A stretch of 64,000 nt of DNA from Arthrobacter nitroguajacolicus_D (GCF_031455195.1 NZ_JAVDSH010000012.1:1-64000); one strand, 5' to 3'. Positions 1 through 9,025 are shown, counted from the first letter of the stretch. The notes: generated from the sequence alone by a model not told the origin. Translations and numbers: made by a program.

Positions 1-21
1 TCAGCATGGCAGGCAACATGT

Positions 22-97
<76 letters not shown>

Positions 98-105
98 TAT
101 AAAAG

Positions 106-131
106 AGCAGCTCTTCGGAGCTGCTTTTTTT
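106..131 (+). terminator. Rho-independent terminator of tRNA-Gly
   Basis: Perfect 8-bp stem AGCAGCTC / GAGCTGCT closed by a stable TTCG tetraloop and followed by a run of seven T. It ends the tRNA transcript. Confidence 0.93.
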
Positions 132-274
132 ATGCCCTTTTTCGCCGAATACCCGATTCATCATTTGAAGTAACCGATACACCTCAGAAGAAGTCGCTTT
201 ATCTAATGTGATTGGGCTCGCATAATGTACTGCGAGCTCATCACCGTTCCACGCCAACTGGCAGGAGTACCCCC

Positions 275-1729
275 ATGAACCAACTGACGGCTTCCAAGTC
301 CGTCCTGAGGCGCAAGCCCATTGACGACATCGAGGAAGAAAGCAAGCACAGCGGACTATTCAAAAGTCTTGGCCTCTGGCAACTTACGGCCATCGGCGTC
401 GGCGGAATTATCGGCGTCGGAATTTTCTCCCTGGCGGGGCTGGTCGCCCACGGCAGCGAAGGAAGTCCGGGCGTCGGCCCAGCCGTGCTCTTTTCGTTCC
501 TGATCGCCGGGCTGGCCTCGGGTGCGGCAGCTCTTTCCTATGCCGAATTCGCCGGCATGATCCCCCGCGCAGGGTCGGCCTACACCTACGGGTATGTGGC
601 ACTCGGAGAAATCATCGGCTGGTTTATTGGCTGGGATCTTTTGCTTGAGTACATTGCGATCGTGGCCGTAGTGGCGATCGGCATCTCCGGCTACTTCGAC
701 GCCTTCCTATCCGGCATCGGGATCCACATGCCCACGTGGATGACGTCCACGGCCGATGAAGGCAAGGGCGGCATCATCAACCTGCCGGCCATCCTCGTCT
801 GCCTCCTCGTCACATGGATCCTGAGCCGGGGAACCAAGGCGTTCGGCAGGTTCGAGCTGGTGGCGGTCGCCATCAAGGTGATCCTGATCCTGTTCATCAT
901 CGGGCTGGGCATTTTCTACGTGAACACCGAGAACTACAACCCGTTCATGCCCAGTGGCTTCGGCCCCGTGGTGGCCGGTGCTGCAACCGTCTTCTTCGCG
1001 GTGTTCGGCTACGACGCCATGAGTACCGCGGCTGAGGAGGCCAAGGATGGCAAGAAGCACATGCCCAAGGCCATCATCCTGTCCCTGATCATCGCCATGC
1101 TGCTCTACGTCGCCGCCACACTCGTCCTCACGGGTATGCAGAACTACAAGGACATCAACCCCACGGCCGGGTTTGCCTCCGCCTTCACGGGCGTGGGACT
1201 GCCGGTCATCGCCACCATCATCTCGGTGTTCGCTGTCCTGTCCATCCTCACCGTGATGCTGACGTTCCTCCTGGGCGTTACCCGCGTGTGGTTCTCCATG
1301 AGCCGCGACGGCCTGCTGCCCGGGTGGTTCGCCAAGACCGACCGGAACGGCACTCCGCAGCGTGTTACCTGGATCGCCGGCATCGCTTCGGCATTCCTGG
1401 CCGGTGTCTTCCCCATCAAGGAAGTTGCCGACCTCACCAACATTGGCATCCTCGCCGCCTTCGTGGTCGTCTGCGTTTCGGTGATTGTGTTCCGCTACAC
1501 CAAGCCAAATGCACCGCGTACTTTCCGCTTGCCGCTCATGCCTGTCGTCCCGGCCTTCGGCGTCCTGGCTTCGGCGTTCCTGATGTTCCAGCTCCACTGG
1601 GAGACCTGGGTACGGTTTGGCGTGTGGTTGGTCATCGGCTTGGTGATCTACTTCTCCTACGGCCGTAAGCACTCACTCATGAATCCGGACAGCCCCCGCC
1701 ACAAGACCGTGACTACGCCCTCGGCGTAG
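275..1729 (+). CDS. APC-family amino acid permease
   Basis: A 484-residue inner-membrane amino acid transporter of the APC superfamily (YfnA/CAT-like). The family hallmark glycine motif of the first membrane helix, GVGGIIGVGIFSLAG, is at residues 41-55, and about twelve hydrophobic segments follow to the C-terminus. The family works by proton-coupled uptake or exchange; the substrate cannot be read from the sequence. I chose the ATG at 275 because GGAG lies 8 bases upstream; an in-frame ATG at 212 would add 21 residues with no hydrophobic or conserved character. It stands alone between the tRNA and a small gene. Confidence 0.9.
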   Translation: MNQLTASKSVLRRKPIDDIEEESKHSGLFKSLGLWQLTAIGVGGIIGVGIFSLAGLVAHGSEGSPGVGPAVLFSFLIAGLASGAAALSYAEFAGMIPRAGSAYTYGYVALGEIIGWFIGWDLLLEYIAIVAVVAIGISGYFDAFLSGIGIHMPTWMTSTADEGKGGIINLPAILVCLLVTWILSRGTKAFGRFELVAVAIKVILILFIIGLGIFYVNTENYNPFMPSGFGPVVAGAATVFFAVFGYDAMSTAAEEAKDGKKHMPKAIILSLIIAMLLYVAATLVLTGMQNYKDINPTAGFASAFTGVGLPVIATIISVFAVLSILTVMLTFLLGVTRVWFSMSRDGLLPGWFAKTDRNGTPQRVTWIAGIASAFLAGVFPIKEVADLTNIGILAAFVVVCVSVIVFRYTKPNAPRTFRLPLMPVVPAFGVLASAFLMFQLHWETWVRFGVWLVIGLVIYFSYGRKHSLMNPDSPRHKTVTTPSA

Positions 1730-1830
1730 TTTGTCCACAGGCCTGCATTGAAGCCTTGGCACCTCTCCCAACTGGTGTTAGGGTCGGACGCGGAGGAGCG
1801 AACTGGCTCCGCGATGGAAGGGAGGTGCCC

Positions 1831-2055
1831 GTGGGTTTAATTGACGACCTGAAGGGCAAGGCTCAGGGTCTCATTCAAGGCAACGAAGAAGCCATCAGGA
1901 ATGGCATCGAAAAGGCCGGGGATTTTGTGGACGAGAAGACGGGTGGCAAGTACGCCGGCCACGTCGACAAAGTCCAGAACGCCGCTTCCGACTTCGTGGC
2001 CAAGAATGACGGAGAGCCACAGGCTCCCGTCGCGGATGAGCCGAAGCAGCCGTAG
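1831..2055 (+). CDS. Small MT0933-type antitoxin-like protein
   Basis: A 74-residue, highly charged, soluble protein with the core DDLKGKAQGL ... AGDFVDEKTGGKYA, matching the MT0933/Rv0909 antitoxin family (PF14013) that is common in actinobacteria. The GTG start at 1831 is chosen because GGGAGG lies about 7 bases upstream. The C-terminus is a Pro/Glu-rich tail. No toxin gene is adjacent: the upstream neighbour is a permease and the downstream one is BenE. It is therefore either an orphan antitoxin or a housekeeping member of a family whose antitoxin label rests on few members. Family assignment is likely; function is not established here. Confidence 0.75.
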   Translation: MGLIDDLKGKAQGLIQGNEEAIRNGIEKAGDFVDEKTGGKYAGHVDKVQNAASDFVAKNDGEPQAPVADEPKQP

Positions 2056-2082
2056 CTGCCTGAGCCGCCGTACCAGATACGT

Positions 2083-2126
2083 CAAGGGGGCACCGGTCCC
2101 GCCGAGAGGCGCCACCGGTGCCCTTG
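2083..2126 (+). terminator. Terminator-like hairpin after the antitoxin-like gene
   Basis: CAAGGGGGCACCGGT (2083-2097) pairs with ACCGGTGCCCTTG (2114-2126), with a two-base bulge in the left arm. There is only a short T run afterwards (GCGTTT), so termination efficiency is uncertain. Confidence 0.6.
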
Positions 2127-2164
2127 GCGTTTAACCACCCCGAGGGTCGGGTAATTTTGTGCCT

Positions 2165-3382
2165 ATGCCTTCCCCTTCCCCGTCGACCACCGAACGCCTC
2201 GTCCGCAAGGAGGCCCTCGGTCCGCCCGTGACCGCAGGAATCGTCACGGCACTGGTGGGGTTTACCTCATCGTTTGCTGTCGTCCTGGCAGGTTTGAAAG
2301 CCGTCGGCGCCAATCAAGGGCAGGCCTCCAGCGGCCTGCTCGCGCTCACGCTGACTTTCGGGCTCGGTATCCTGTGGCTCTCCTGGCGCTCCAAAATGCC
2401 GGTTACCCTTGCGTGGTCTACGCCCGGAGCGGCACTTCTCGCCTCCGCAGGAATGGTCGACGGCGGCTGGCCGGCTGCCGTGGGAGCGTTCCTCCTGGTG
2501 GGGGTGCTGATCCTCCTCACCGGACTGCTCCCTGTCCTCGGCAGGATCATGGCGACGATCCCCACGGCACTGGCACAGGCCATGCTGGCCGGCGTTCTGC
2601 TTCCGCTCTGCCTGGCGCCCTTCAAGTCGCTGGGATCGGCGCCGCTGCTCATCGCCCCGGTGGTCCTGTGCTGGATCGTCCTGATGAAGTTCGCTCCCCG
2701 CTGGTCTGTTCCAGGGTCGCTGCTGGTGGCTTTGGCCGTCATCGGCATCCACATCGCCTCAAACGGCGTCCTGGTCCCGGCTGAGGACCTGCTCCCCCGG
2801 CTGGAATGGACAACGCCCGCGTTTACCGTGGAAGCTGCCGTGGGCCTGGCCCTGCCACTCTTCATCGTGACCATGGCCTCACAGAACATCCCGGGCGTGG
2901 CAGTACTCAAATCGTTCGGCTACACCACTCCGTGGCGGTCGTCCATGCTGGTGACCGGGGCCGGAACCGTAGTTGGAGCTCCGTTCGGTGGCCACGCCAT
3001 CAACCTGGCTGCCCTCAGCGCAGCACTGGCAGCCGGCGAAGAAGCCGGCAAGGATCCCGGTCGGCGCTGGATCGCGGCTTTTGTCTCGGGCTTGGCGTAC
3101 CTGGTCCTGGCTGCGGGGTCCGCGGCACTGGTTACGGTAGTTGCTGCCGCCCCGCCCGGACTGCTGGAGGCGGTGGCGGGGCTTGCGCTCCTGGGAACAC
3201 TGGCATCGTCGATTTCCTCGGCACTGGCCGCAGCCGAGGAACGCATACCGGCGTGCATCACATTCCTGCTCGCGGCCTCAGGCCTGAGCTTCGCGGGAGT
3301 GGGCGCCGCGTTTTGGGCCTTGGCCGGTGGCATCCTGGTGCGTTGGATGCTGAAGAGCCGGACACCGCTCCAGAAAGGCTGA
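2165..3382 (+). CDS. BenE-family benzoate/H+ symporter-like transporter
   Basis: A 405-residue polytopic membrane protein of the BenE family. The diagnostic segment GAPFGGHAINLAALSAALAA lies near residue 275, and some eleven or twelve hydrophobic helices are evident. Family members import benzoate with protons, but no aromatic-degradation genes are nearby, so the substrate is open. The start ATG 2165 is preferred over GTG 2159 because TAATTT (2152-2157) sits exactly 7 bases before it, the spacing of a leaderless promoter, and no ribosome-binding site is visible. It converges on zapE with one base between the two stop codons. Confidence 0.85.
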   Translation: MPSPSPSTTERLVRKEALGPPVTAGIVTALVGFTSSFAVVLAGLKAVGANQGQASSGLLALTLTFGLGILWLSWRSKMPVTLAWSTPGAALLASAGMVDGGWPAAVGAFLLVGVLILLTGLLPVLGRIMATIPTALAQAMLAGVLLPLCLAPFKSLGSAPLLIAPVVLCWIVLMKFAPRWSVPGSLLVALAVIGIHIASNGVLVPAEDLLPRLEWTTPAFTVEAAVGLALPLFIVTMASQNIPGVAVLKSFGYTTPWRSSMLVTGAGTVVGAPFGGHAINLAALSAALAAGEEAGKDPGRRWIAAFVSGLAYLVLAAGSAALVTVVAAAPPGLLEAVAGLALLGTLASSISSALAAAEERIPACITFLLAASGLSFAGVGAAFWALAGGILVRWMLKSRTPLQKG

Positions 3383-3383
3383 C

Positions 3384-4424
3384 TCAGGCAGGTTCGTGGT
3401 TTTGCGCCTCACGTGCCAGCGCCGTCAGCCTGGAGACCGCCCGGAAGTACTTCTTCATGTACCCGCCGGTCATCATCTCTTCCGTAAAGAGCTGATCGAA
3501 CGGAACTCCGCTGGCGAGGATCGGCACATCCTTGTCGTACAGACGGTCCGCGAGCACCACGAACCGCAATGCAACGGCCTGCTCGGTGATGGTTTCGACG
3601 TCGCTCCACACCACGGCCTCAACGCCGGCGAGCAGCTGGCGGTAGCGGCTGGGGTGGACTGCGGCCAGGTGGTTGACCAGGGTGCGGAAATCATCGACGG
3701 CCACCGTTTTGCCGTCGAATTCGGCACGCATGCGGTGCTTCAGTTCTTCGGTCTTCAGCGGCGCGGGGGCCGCGGGGAGGCCGCGGTGCCGGAAGTCTTC
3801 GCCGTCGATCCTGACGACGTCGAACTGGTCGGCGAGGACCTGGATCTCGCGCTGGAAGTCGACGGCGGCAAAGCGGCCTTCACCCAGGGAGCCCGGCAAG
3901 GTGTTCGACGTAGCGGCAAGCTTGACGCCAGCATCCGCCAATTCGCGCATGAGGCGTGACATCAAAACGGTGTCGCCTGGATCATCGAGCTCGAATTCGT
4001 CGATGCAGACCAGTTTGTAGCTGCTCAGCGCTTCCACGGTCTTGCGGAATGAAAGGGCGCCTACAAGGTTGGTGTACTCCACGAAGGTTCCGAAGGCCTT
4101 GGGTCCTGGTGACCGGTGCCAGAGCGACGCCAAAAGGTGTGTCTTGCCGACACCGAATCCGCCGTCCAAATAAATGCCGGCCCTGGTGGCAGGCGCCTTT
4201 TTGGCGAACAGCTTCTTGAAGAGTCCCCCGCCGTCGTCGGAACCTACGCCATCGGCGAAGGCGGACAGCAGCTTGACTGCGTTGGCTTGGCTCGGCTGCG
4301 AAGGGTCCGGCCGGTAGCTGTCGAACGATACCTCTCCGAATCGCGGAGAGGGGTAGAAACCCTTGAGGAGTTCCTCCACGGAGACTGCCGGTGTGCGGGC
4401 AGCCAGTTGTTCGATCTGTACCAC
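3384..4424 (-). CDS. zapE: ZapE/AFG1-family ATPase
   Basis: A 346-residue AAA-type P-loop ATPase of the AFG1/ZapE family (in E. coli, a division-ring-associated ATPase). Walker A GGFGVGKTHLLA is at about residues 88-99 and Walker B VCIDEFELDDPGD at about 140. An N-terminal segment of the family, FYPSPRFGEVSFDSYRP, precedes them. I chose the GTG at 4424 because AAGGAA lies about 9 bases upstream; the longer frame to 4535 adds 37 unrelated residues. The M. tuberculosis counterpart (Rv2670c) also lies upstream of dxs and sigA, which supports an old neighbourhood. The cellular role in actinobacteria is not known to me. Confidence 0.88.
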   Translation of the reverse strand: MVQIEQLAARTPAVSVEELLKGFYPSPRFGEVSFDSYRPDPSQPSQANAVKLLSAFADGVGSDDGGGLFKKLFAKKAPATRAGIYLDGGFGVGKTHLLASLWHRSPGPKAFGTFVEYTNLVGALSFRKTVEALSSYKLVCIDEFELDDPGDTVLMSRLMRELADAGVKLAATSNTLPGSLGEGRFAAVDFQREIQVLADQFDVVRIDGEDFRHRGLPAAPAPLKTEELKHRMRAEFDGKTVAVDDFRTLVNHLAAVHPSRYRQLLAGVEAVVWSDVETITEQAVALRFVVLADRLYDKDVPILASGVPFDQLFTEEMMTGGYMKKYFRAVSRLTALAREAQNHEPA

Positions 4425-4627
4425 TGTGGTCCGTTCCTTCGGTTGTGGGTCCCCAGCAAGAATACCGGCATACGGAACAGCGGAACGGCCAAGTGACCAA
4501 AGCCATGTTTCACCATGTGACCGCAGGGGAAGCATTCGGCCCGGGCCGTGGTTAGTGTTGGAAAGGCCGGGCGGGCACCTGTGTTATTACAGCCCGGCTC
4601 CGTCCGTTGTCAGTGAAAGGCCATTAA

Positions 4628-5554
4628 ATGTCCTACCCCGTTGAACAGAACGAAAAGTTCGCCGCCTACGCGAACCCCGAACGCCTCGTGTCCACAGAGT
4701 GGCTTGCGGCAGCACTTGCCGACGGCGCCATTGCCGACGGCAAGCTGGTAGTCGTAGAGTCCGATGAAGACGTCCTGCTGTACGAAACCGGACACATCCC
4801 GGGTGCAGTCAAGATTGACTGGCACACAGACCTGAATGACGAAGTCACCCGCGACTACGTCGATGGTGCCGCTTTCGCGGCCCTGGCCGCGTCCAAGGGC
4901 ATCTCCCGCGACAGCACCGTCGTTATTTACGGTGACAAGTCCAACTGGTGGGCCGCCTACGCGCTGTGGGTCTTTACCCTTTTCGGCCACAGCGACGTCC
5001 GCCTGCTCGACGGCGGCCGCGACAAGTGGATCGCCGAGGGCCGGGAGCTCACCACGGATGCATCGCAGCCCACCCTGGGCGAGTACCCCGAAGTCGAACG
5101 CAACGATGCTCCCATCCGCGCTTTCAAGGAAGACGTCCTGGCGCATCTGGGCAACCCACTGATTGATGTCCGCTCCCCCGAGGAATACACGGGCCAGCGC
5201 ACCCACATGCCCGCCTACCCGGAAGAGGGCGCCCTGCGCGGTGGCCACATTCCTACGGCTGCTTCGATTCCGTGGGCACGTGCCGCGGCCGAAGACGGCA
5301 CCTACCGGAGCCGCGAAGAACTCGAGGCACTTTACCTCGGCGAGGCCGGCCTGGAACCCGGCGACGACGTCGTGGCCTACTGCCGCATCGGCGAGCGGTC
5401 CAGCCACACCTGGTTCGCCCTGAAATACCTCCTGGGCTTCGACACCGTCCGCAACTATGACGGCTCCTGGACTGAGTGGGGCAACGCCGTCCGCGTCCCC
5501 ATCGCCAAGGGCTCCGAGCGCGGTTCGGTTCCGGCAGCACTGGTCCGCAACTAG
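4628..5554 (+). CDS. sseA: Thiosulfate/3-mercaptopyruvate sulfurtransferase (rhodanese)
   Basis: A 308-residue two-domain rhodanese that transfers sulfane sulfur from thiosulfate or 3-mercaptopyruvate to an acceptor. The N-terminal domain is the inactive copy (HIPGAVKIDWHTDL near residue 56). The C-terminal domain carries the catalytic loop CRIGERSSHTWF with Cys252, a loop typical of actinobacterial thiosulfate sulfurtransferases. The GTGAAAGG ribosome-binding site lies 8 bases before the ATG. It is followed within 75 bases by sufE, a pairing also found in mycobacteria (sseA next to a sufE-like gene), suggesting sulfur delivery between the two. Confidence 0.93.
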   Translation: MSYPVEQNEKFAAYANPERLVSTEWLAAALADGAIADGKLVVVESDEDVLLYETGHIPGAVKIDWHTDLNDEVTRDYVDGAAFAALAASKGISRDSTVVIYGDKSNWWAAYALWVFTLFGHSDVRLLDGGRDKWIAEGRELTTDASQPTLGEYPEVERNDAPIRAFKEDVLAHLGNPLIDVRSPEEYTGQRTHMPAYPEEGALRGGHIPTAASIPWARAAAEDGTYRSREELEALYLGEAGLEPGDDVVAYCRIGERSSHTWFALKYLLGFDTVRNYDGSWTEWGNAVRVPIAKGSERGSVPAALVRN

Positions 5555-5628
5555 CACCCGAAACCGAGGCTCCTCAGTGTTGCAGGACACAAAGTGCATT
5601 TGGCGTTGTTGTGCGTAAGCTGGAAGAG

Positions 5629-6096
5629 ATGAGTACCCATACCTTGCCCGCCGCGCTGGCGGAAATCGTCGATGACTTTCAGGCCCTGACGGAGCCTGAC
5701 CGCCTGCAGTTGCTGCTTGAGTTCTCCAGGGGTTTGCCGGAGCTTCCGGAGCGCCTCAAGGACCACCCTGAACTGCTGGAGCAGGTCGTCGAGTGCCAGT
5801 CCCCCTTGTTTCTGACCATTGAGTCGGAGAAGAACAGGGAAAACCCTGGCGGCGCCCGTGCTTACCGGTTGTTCTTCAAGGCACCCCAGGAAGCACCCAC
5901 CACGCGTGGTTTCGCCGGCGTGCTTCATGAAGGGCTGGACGGTCTGACGGCCGAGGAGATCCTCGCGGTTCCGGATGACATGCCGGAACTTCTCGGATTG
6001 ACGCGTGCCATCACGCCCCTGCGCATGCGGGGTATGACGGCCATGCTCGGCCGGATCAAGCGGAAGGTAGCGGCGGCAAACCGCTTGGAACACTGA
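5629..6096 (+). CDS. sufE: SufE-family cysteine desulfuration protein
   Basis: A 155-residue SufE-like sulfur acceptor. The conserved Cys56 lies in VVECQSPLFL, the position that takes persulfide sulfur from a cysteine desulfurase in SufE proteins. The ATG at 5629 is chosen because TAAGCT (5616-5621) lies 7 bases before it, the arrangement of a leaderless -10 box; the longer frame to 5476 runs back into sseA. It sits directly behind the rhodanese gene, so both probably move sulfur for Fe-S cluster or thio-cofactor synthesis. The suf operon itself is not in the window. Confidence 0.9.
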   Translation: MSTHTLPAALAEIVDDFQALTEPDRLQLLLEFSRGLPELPERLKDHPELLEQVVECQSPLFLTIESEKNRENPGGARAYRLFFKAPQEAPTTRGFAGVLHEGLDGLTAEEILAVPDDMPELLGLTRAITPLRMRGMTAMLGRIKRKVAAANRLEH

Positions 6097-6134
6097 CCAG
6101 CCACCTGGAACACTGAAAGGTACCGCCAAACGGT

Positions 6135-6629
6135 ATGGCCAAGAAAATGGCTTCACAGGGAACGCCGGCTACTGCAGCACTCGCTGCGGCCGGCGTTCCT
6201 TTTGTCCTCCACCCCTACGCCCATGATCCTTCCACCACCAGTTATGGACTCGAAGCTGCCGAGGTCCTGGGGATCGATCCTGCACGGGTGTTCAAGACAC
6301 TCATGGTGGAGGTGGAAGGACGTTTGGCGGTCGCCATCGTGCCGGTATCCGGGAATCTTGACCTGAAGTCGGTAGCTGCCTCCCTGGGCTCCAAGAAGGC
6401 AGCCATGGCGGACCCCAAAGCGGCCGAACGCCGCACGGGATACGTGCTCGGTGGTATTTCGCCGCTGGGGCAGCGCCAATCCTCCCCCACTGTCCTTGAC
6501 GACTCAGCCCTGGCCTTCGGGACCATCCTGGTATCAGGTGGGCGAAGGGGTCTGGATATCGAGCTTTCCCCCTCTGACCTTGTCAGCTTGACCAAGGCCA
6601 TCACCGCGCCAATCGGCACTGGCAAGTAG
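6135..6629 (+). CDS. ybaK: YbaK/EbsC-type Cys-tRNA(Pro) deacylase
   Basis: A 164-residue YbaK-domain protein that hydrolyses mischarged Cys-tRNA(Pro) as a free-standing editing factor. Typical YbaK features are the early FVLHPYAHDPSTTSYGLEAAEVLG block, VFKTLMVE, KKAAMADPKAAERRTGYVLGGISPLGQ and the C-terminal GLDIELSPSDL. The start ATG at 6135 has GAAAGG about 14 bases upstream; a second ATG at 6147 is nearly as good. It follows sufE by 38 bases and may share its transcript. It converges on the hydrolase gene with only six bases between stops. Confidence 0.92.
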   Translation: MAKKMASQGTPATAALAAAGVPFVLHPYAHDPSTTSYGLEAAEVLGIDPARVFKTLMVEVEGRLAVAIVPVSGNLDLKSVAASLGSKKAAMADPKAAERRTGYVLGGISPLGQRQSSPTVLDDSALAFGTILVSGGRRGLDIELSPSDLVSLTKAITAPIGTGK

Positions 6630-6635
6630 CCTCGT

Positions 6636-7922
6636 TCAGCCAACCGGCCCTGAACCGGTGCCGTGTCCCGCTGGACCACCCTGTCCGGGGTTGTTCCGGG
6701 GTGCGAGTTGCCTGCGAAGCCAGGACCGCACCAGCCGCTCCCAGCGTTCGGGATCAACGTTCCACTCTTTCGTGTGCCTGGCGCCGTCGAAAGGCTCGAA
6801 GGTGACCATTTCCGGGTTCTTCTCCGCAAGGCTGGCTGATGGCCCGAACGGTACGTAGTCGTCGTCCACGCTGTGAATGAGCAGGGTGGGCGTGCGCAGC
6901 TCAACGGCGCGGGCTTCCCAATCCATGGCCTTCAGGTCCACAGGGGCGGCCAGGCCGGTGAGCCGGCGGCCCAGGGGGTGGGTCAGCATCATTTGGCCGT
7001 AACGTCCCACGTTGTAGGGGATCCTGTTCATCTCGGCATGGTGGGCCATCACGTTGACCCAATTGATGACAGGGGCATCCAGGACCATCGCCCGGATAGC
7101 CAGTCGGTGCTTGGACAGATCCGCAGTTTGCAGGCTGATGGCACCGCCCATGGACCAACCGAACAACACGATTTCGCGCGCGCCGTTCTCAAGGGCGTAG
7201 TCGATGGCAGCCTCCACATCCCGCCATTCCGTGGATCCCAGGCCGTACCGTCCGTCCAGCGCCGAAGGAGCAAGCCCGTCATTGCGGTAGGAAATCACCA
7301 GGCTGTCCAGCCCAAGTTCACGCGCAACAGGCACCGCGCGGAGCCCCTCCAGCCGGGTGGCACCGCGACCGTGGACCATGATGCCCCAGACCGCTGCCGG
7401 TGCGGACGCTTCGGCGCGTATCAACCACGCAGGTGCCTTGCCGCCGTCGACCTCTATGTCCACGTTTTCGGCCGCAAGGCCCATGGCTGCGGGATCCGGG
7501 TAGGTAGCTCCGCTCCACCAGGCCCGGCGGGCTTCGGAAAGGTTGCCGCTGTAAACTTCCTCGACCTCACGCAGCACGGTTTGTTCGGCCGGCGAATAGG
7601 AGACGATCCGCCCAATCCGCGCGTGCCCTGTGCCGCCTGAAAAGAAGAGGCTGTAGGTGCCGTCAATGATGCTGTCCGGGGTTGCCGCGAGGATGACTTG
7701 GGGTCCGTCGTCGCCGCGGATGACGGCCAGGACTTCCTGGTCTTCGTGACGGGCAGCGGGAGTAATGACGCGACGGGCAAAGTATACGGCGAGCGCCGAT
7801 GAGCCTGCCCCCAGCAAACCCGCAATGGTCCCGCCCGCCAGGAAGCCTCCGATGGCCCATTTGGTGCGGAGGGACAGTTTCTTCTCTGCAGCGTCACTCG
7901 CTGACCGGGTTTTCGATGCCAT
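6636..7922 (-). CDS. Membrane-anchored alpha/beta hydrolase
   Basis: A 428-residue protein with one N-terminal membrane segment (about residues 21-49, glycine/alanine-rich) followed by an alpha/beta hydrolase domain. The nucleophile elbow GWSMGG places Ser257, an acid is likely in SVDDDYVP, and the histidine is in GARHTKEW. HGRGATR around residue 184 resembles an oxyanion-hole region. The substrate is unknown; relatives are usually annotated as peptidase S9-like or alpha/beta fold hydrolases. The start at 7922 (MASKTRS) has AAAAGG about 12 bases upstream and omits nine poorly supported residues. It is divergent from the next gene. Confidence 0.8.
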   Translation of the reverse strand: MASKTRSASDAAEKKLSLRTKWAIGGFLAGGTIAGLLGAGSSALAVYFARRVITPAARHEDQEVLAVIRGDDGPQVILAATPDSIIDGTYSLFFSGGTGHARIGRIVSYSPAEQTVLREVEEVYSGNLSEARRAWWSGATYPDPAAMGLAAENVDIEVDGGKAPAWLIRAEASAPAAVWGIMVHGRGATRLEGLRAVPVARELGLDSLVISYRNDGLAPSALDGRYGLGSTEWRDVEAAIDYALENGAREIVLFGWSMGGAISLQTADLSKHRLAIRAMVLDAPVINWVNVMAHHAEMNRIPYNVGRYGQMMLTHPLGRRLTGLAAPVDLKAMDWEARAVELRTPTLLIHSVDDDYVPFGPSASLAEKNPEMVTFEPFDGARHTKEWNVDPERWERLVRSWLRRQLAPRNNPGQGGPAGHGTGSGPVG

Positions 7923-8042
7923 GGTTCCATTGTTGCCTTTTCCGGGCACCGCCTTGTGCAGGTGCGGTCAGCGCGGCGCACCGCGGGGCGGATTCGGGGC
8001 CGAAAGCCTGCGGGGCCCGTTGCCCGGGACTACGCTGTAGCC

Positions 8043-8534
8043 ATGAGCGATCCCATAGTCATCCTGACGGAAGAGCCTCTTGGCCCCGACGACCGTGTAA
8101 ATATTTCCAAACTGCTCGACGGCGGTGACGCGCCCTTGGTTGTGTTGGTCCCCTCCAATACCGAGCGGCATCTCCTGGTGGACTTCCTGGAGAACCTCTC
8201 GTTGCTTGATATCGCCAAGGCGTTCCGCGACCTCACTGCGCAGTCACCTGACCCTGCGGTGGAGCGTGCCGAGGCTTCGGAGACGTTGGCGGCCTCGCTG
8301 GCGGCGTTGGCCGGCCTGGGTGGCGGAGTTACCGGAGAGATCGTCGACGGCGGTGCCGTGGCCGGCTTGGTGTCCAAGGTCCGCTCGTTGGACGCCGCCC
8401 AAGCCGTTGTCGTGACGCGACCGCACGCGATTGCCGATACCTTCCACACGGACTGGGCCAATAAGGCGCAGGATCAGCTGGGGCTTCCGGTATTGCACCT
8501 GTATGCGGGTTCGGGATTTATCGGCGACTCGTGA
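8043..8534 (+). CDS. Conserved protein of unknown function (163 aa)
   Basis: I do not recognise a named domain. The protein is acidic and soluble, starts with a strand-rich MSDPIVILTEEPL, has a helical alanine-rich middle and ends in VLHLYAGSGFIGDS. The hydrophobic strands VVLVPSN, AVVVTRP and VLHLYAG suggest an alpha/beta fold. The ATG at 8043 is chosen because TACGCT (8031-8036) lies 6 bases before it, a leaderless promoter arrangement, and no Shine-Dalgarno is visible. Its stop comes 14 bases before the ATG of msrB (or overlaps the alternative GTG start of msrB), so the two are probably cotranscribed. Confidence 0.75.
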   Translation: MSDPIVILTEEPLGPDDRVNISKLLDGGDAPLVVLVPSNTERHLLVDFLENLSLLDIAKAFRDLTAQSPDPAVERAEASETLAASLAALAGLGGGVTGEIVDGGAVAGLVSKVRSLDAAQAVVVTRPHAIADTFHTDWANKAQDQLGLPVLHLYAGSGFIGDS

Positions 8535-8548
8535 GCGTTGGACAAAAC

Positions 8549-8989
8549 ATGAACACTCCTGAGAACACCAGCAAGACATCATCTGCGGCCGTGGAGAAGA
8601 CCGACGCCCAGTGGCGTGAGGAGTTGACGCCGGAGGAATTCCGGGTCCTGCGGCAAGCCGGTACGGAGCGGCCTTACACCGGCGAATATTGGGACACACA
8701 TACCGAGGGCGTCTATCAGTGCCGGGCGTGTGGCAGCCAGTTGTTCACCAGCCAGGAAAAGTTCGATTCCCACTGTGGCTGGCCGTCCTTCTGGGCACCC
8801 CTGGCCGAGGGCACTGTCAGGTATCTCCACGATCGGACCATGGGCATGGACAGGGTGGAAGTTCGCTGTGCCACCTGCGATTCGCATCTGGGGCACGTTT
8901 TCGATGGCGAGGGTTACGACACTCCGACTGACCAGCGCTTCTGCATCAACTCCATCTCCCTCCGCCTGGTGAACCCGGAAGAGGGCTGA
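8549..8989 (+). CDS. msrB: Peptide-methionine (R)-S-oxide reductase MsrB
   Basis: A protein of about 146 residues that reduces methionine-R-sulfoxide in oxidised proteins. The resolving/catalytic motif RFCINSISL contains the catalytic Cys132. Two zinc-binding CxxC pairs are present (CRAC and CATC), with HCGWPSFW and HLGHVFDGEG. The ATG at 8549 is chosen; a GTG at 8531 overlapping the upstream stop would add six residues and cannot be excluded. M. tuberculosis also has msrB upstream of dxs. A long hairpin follows immediately. Confidence 0.95.
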   Translation: MNTPENTSKTSSAAVEKTDAQWREELTPEEFRVLRQAGTERPYTGEYWDTHTEGVYQCRACGSQLFTSQEKFDSHCGWPSFWAPLAEGTVRYLHDRTMGMDRVEVRCATCDSHLGHVFDGEGYDTPTDQRFCINSISLRLVNPEEG

Positions 8990-8995
8990 AGGGTT

Positions 8996-9025
8996 CCGGA
9001 CGGATCGCCCAGGCGGTCCGTCCGG
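8996..9025 (+). terminator. Hairpin terminator after msrB
   Basis: CCGGACGGA (8996-9004) pairs with TCCGTCCGG (9017-9025); inside, CGCC (9006-9009) pairs with GGCG (9012-9015), making one long near-continuous stem. It is followed by TACTTTCC, a weak T tract. Confidence 0.75.
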
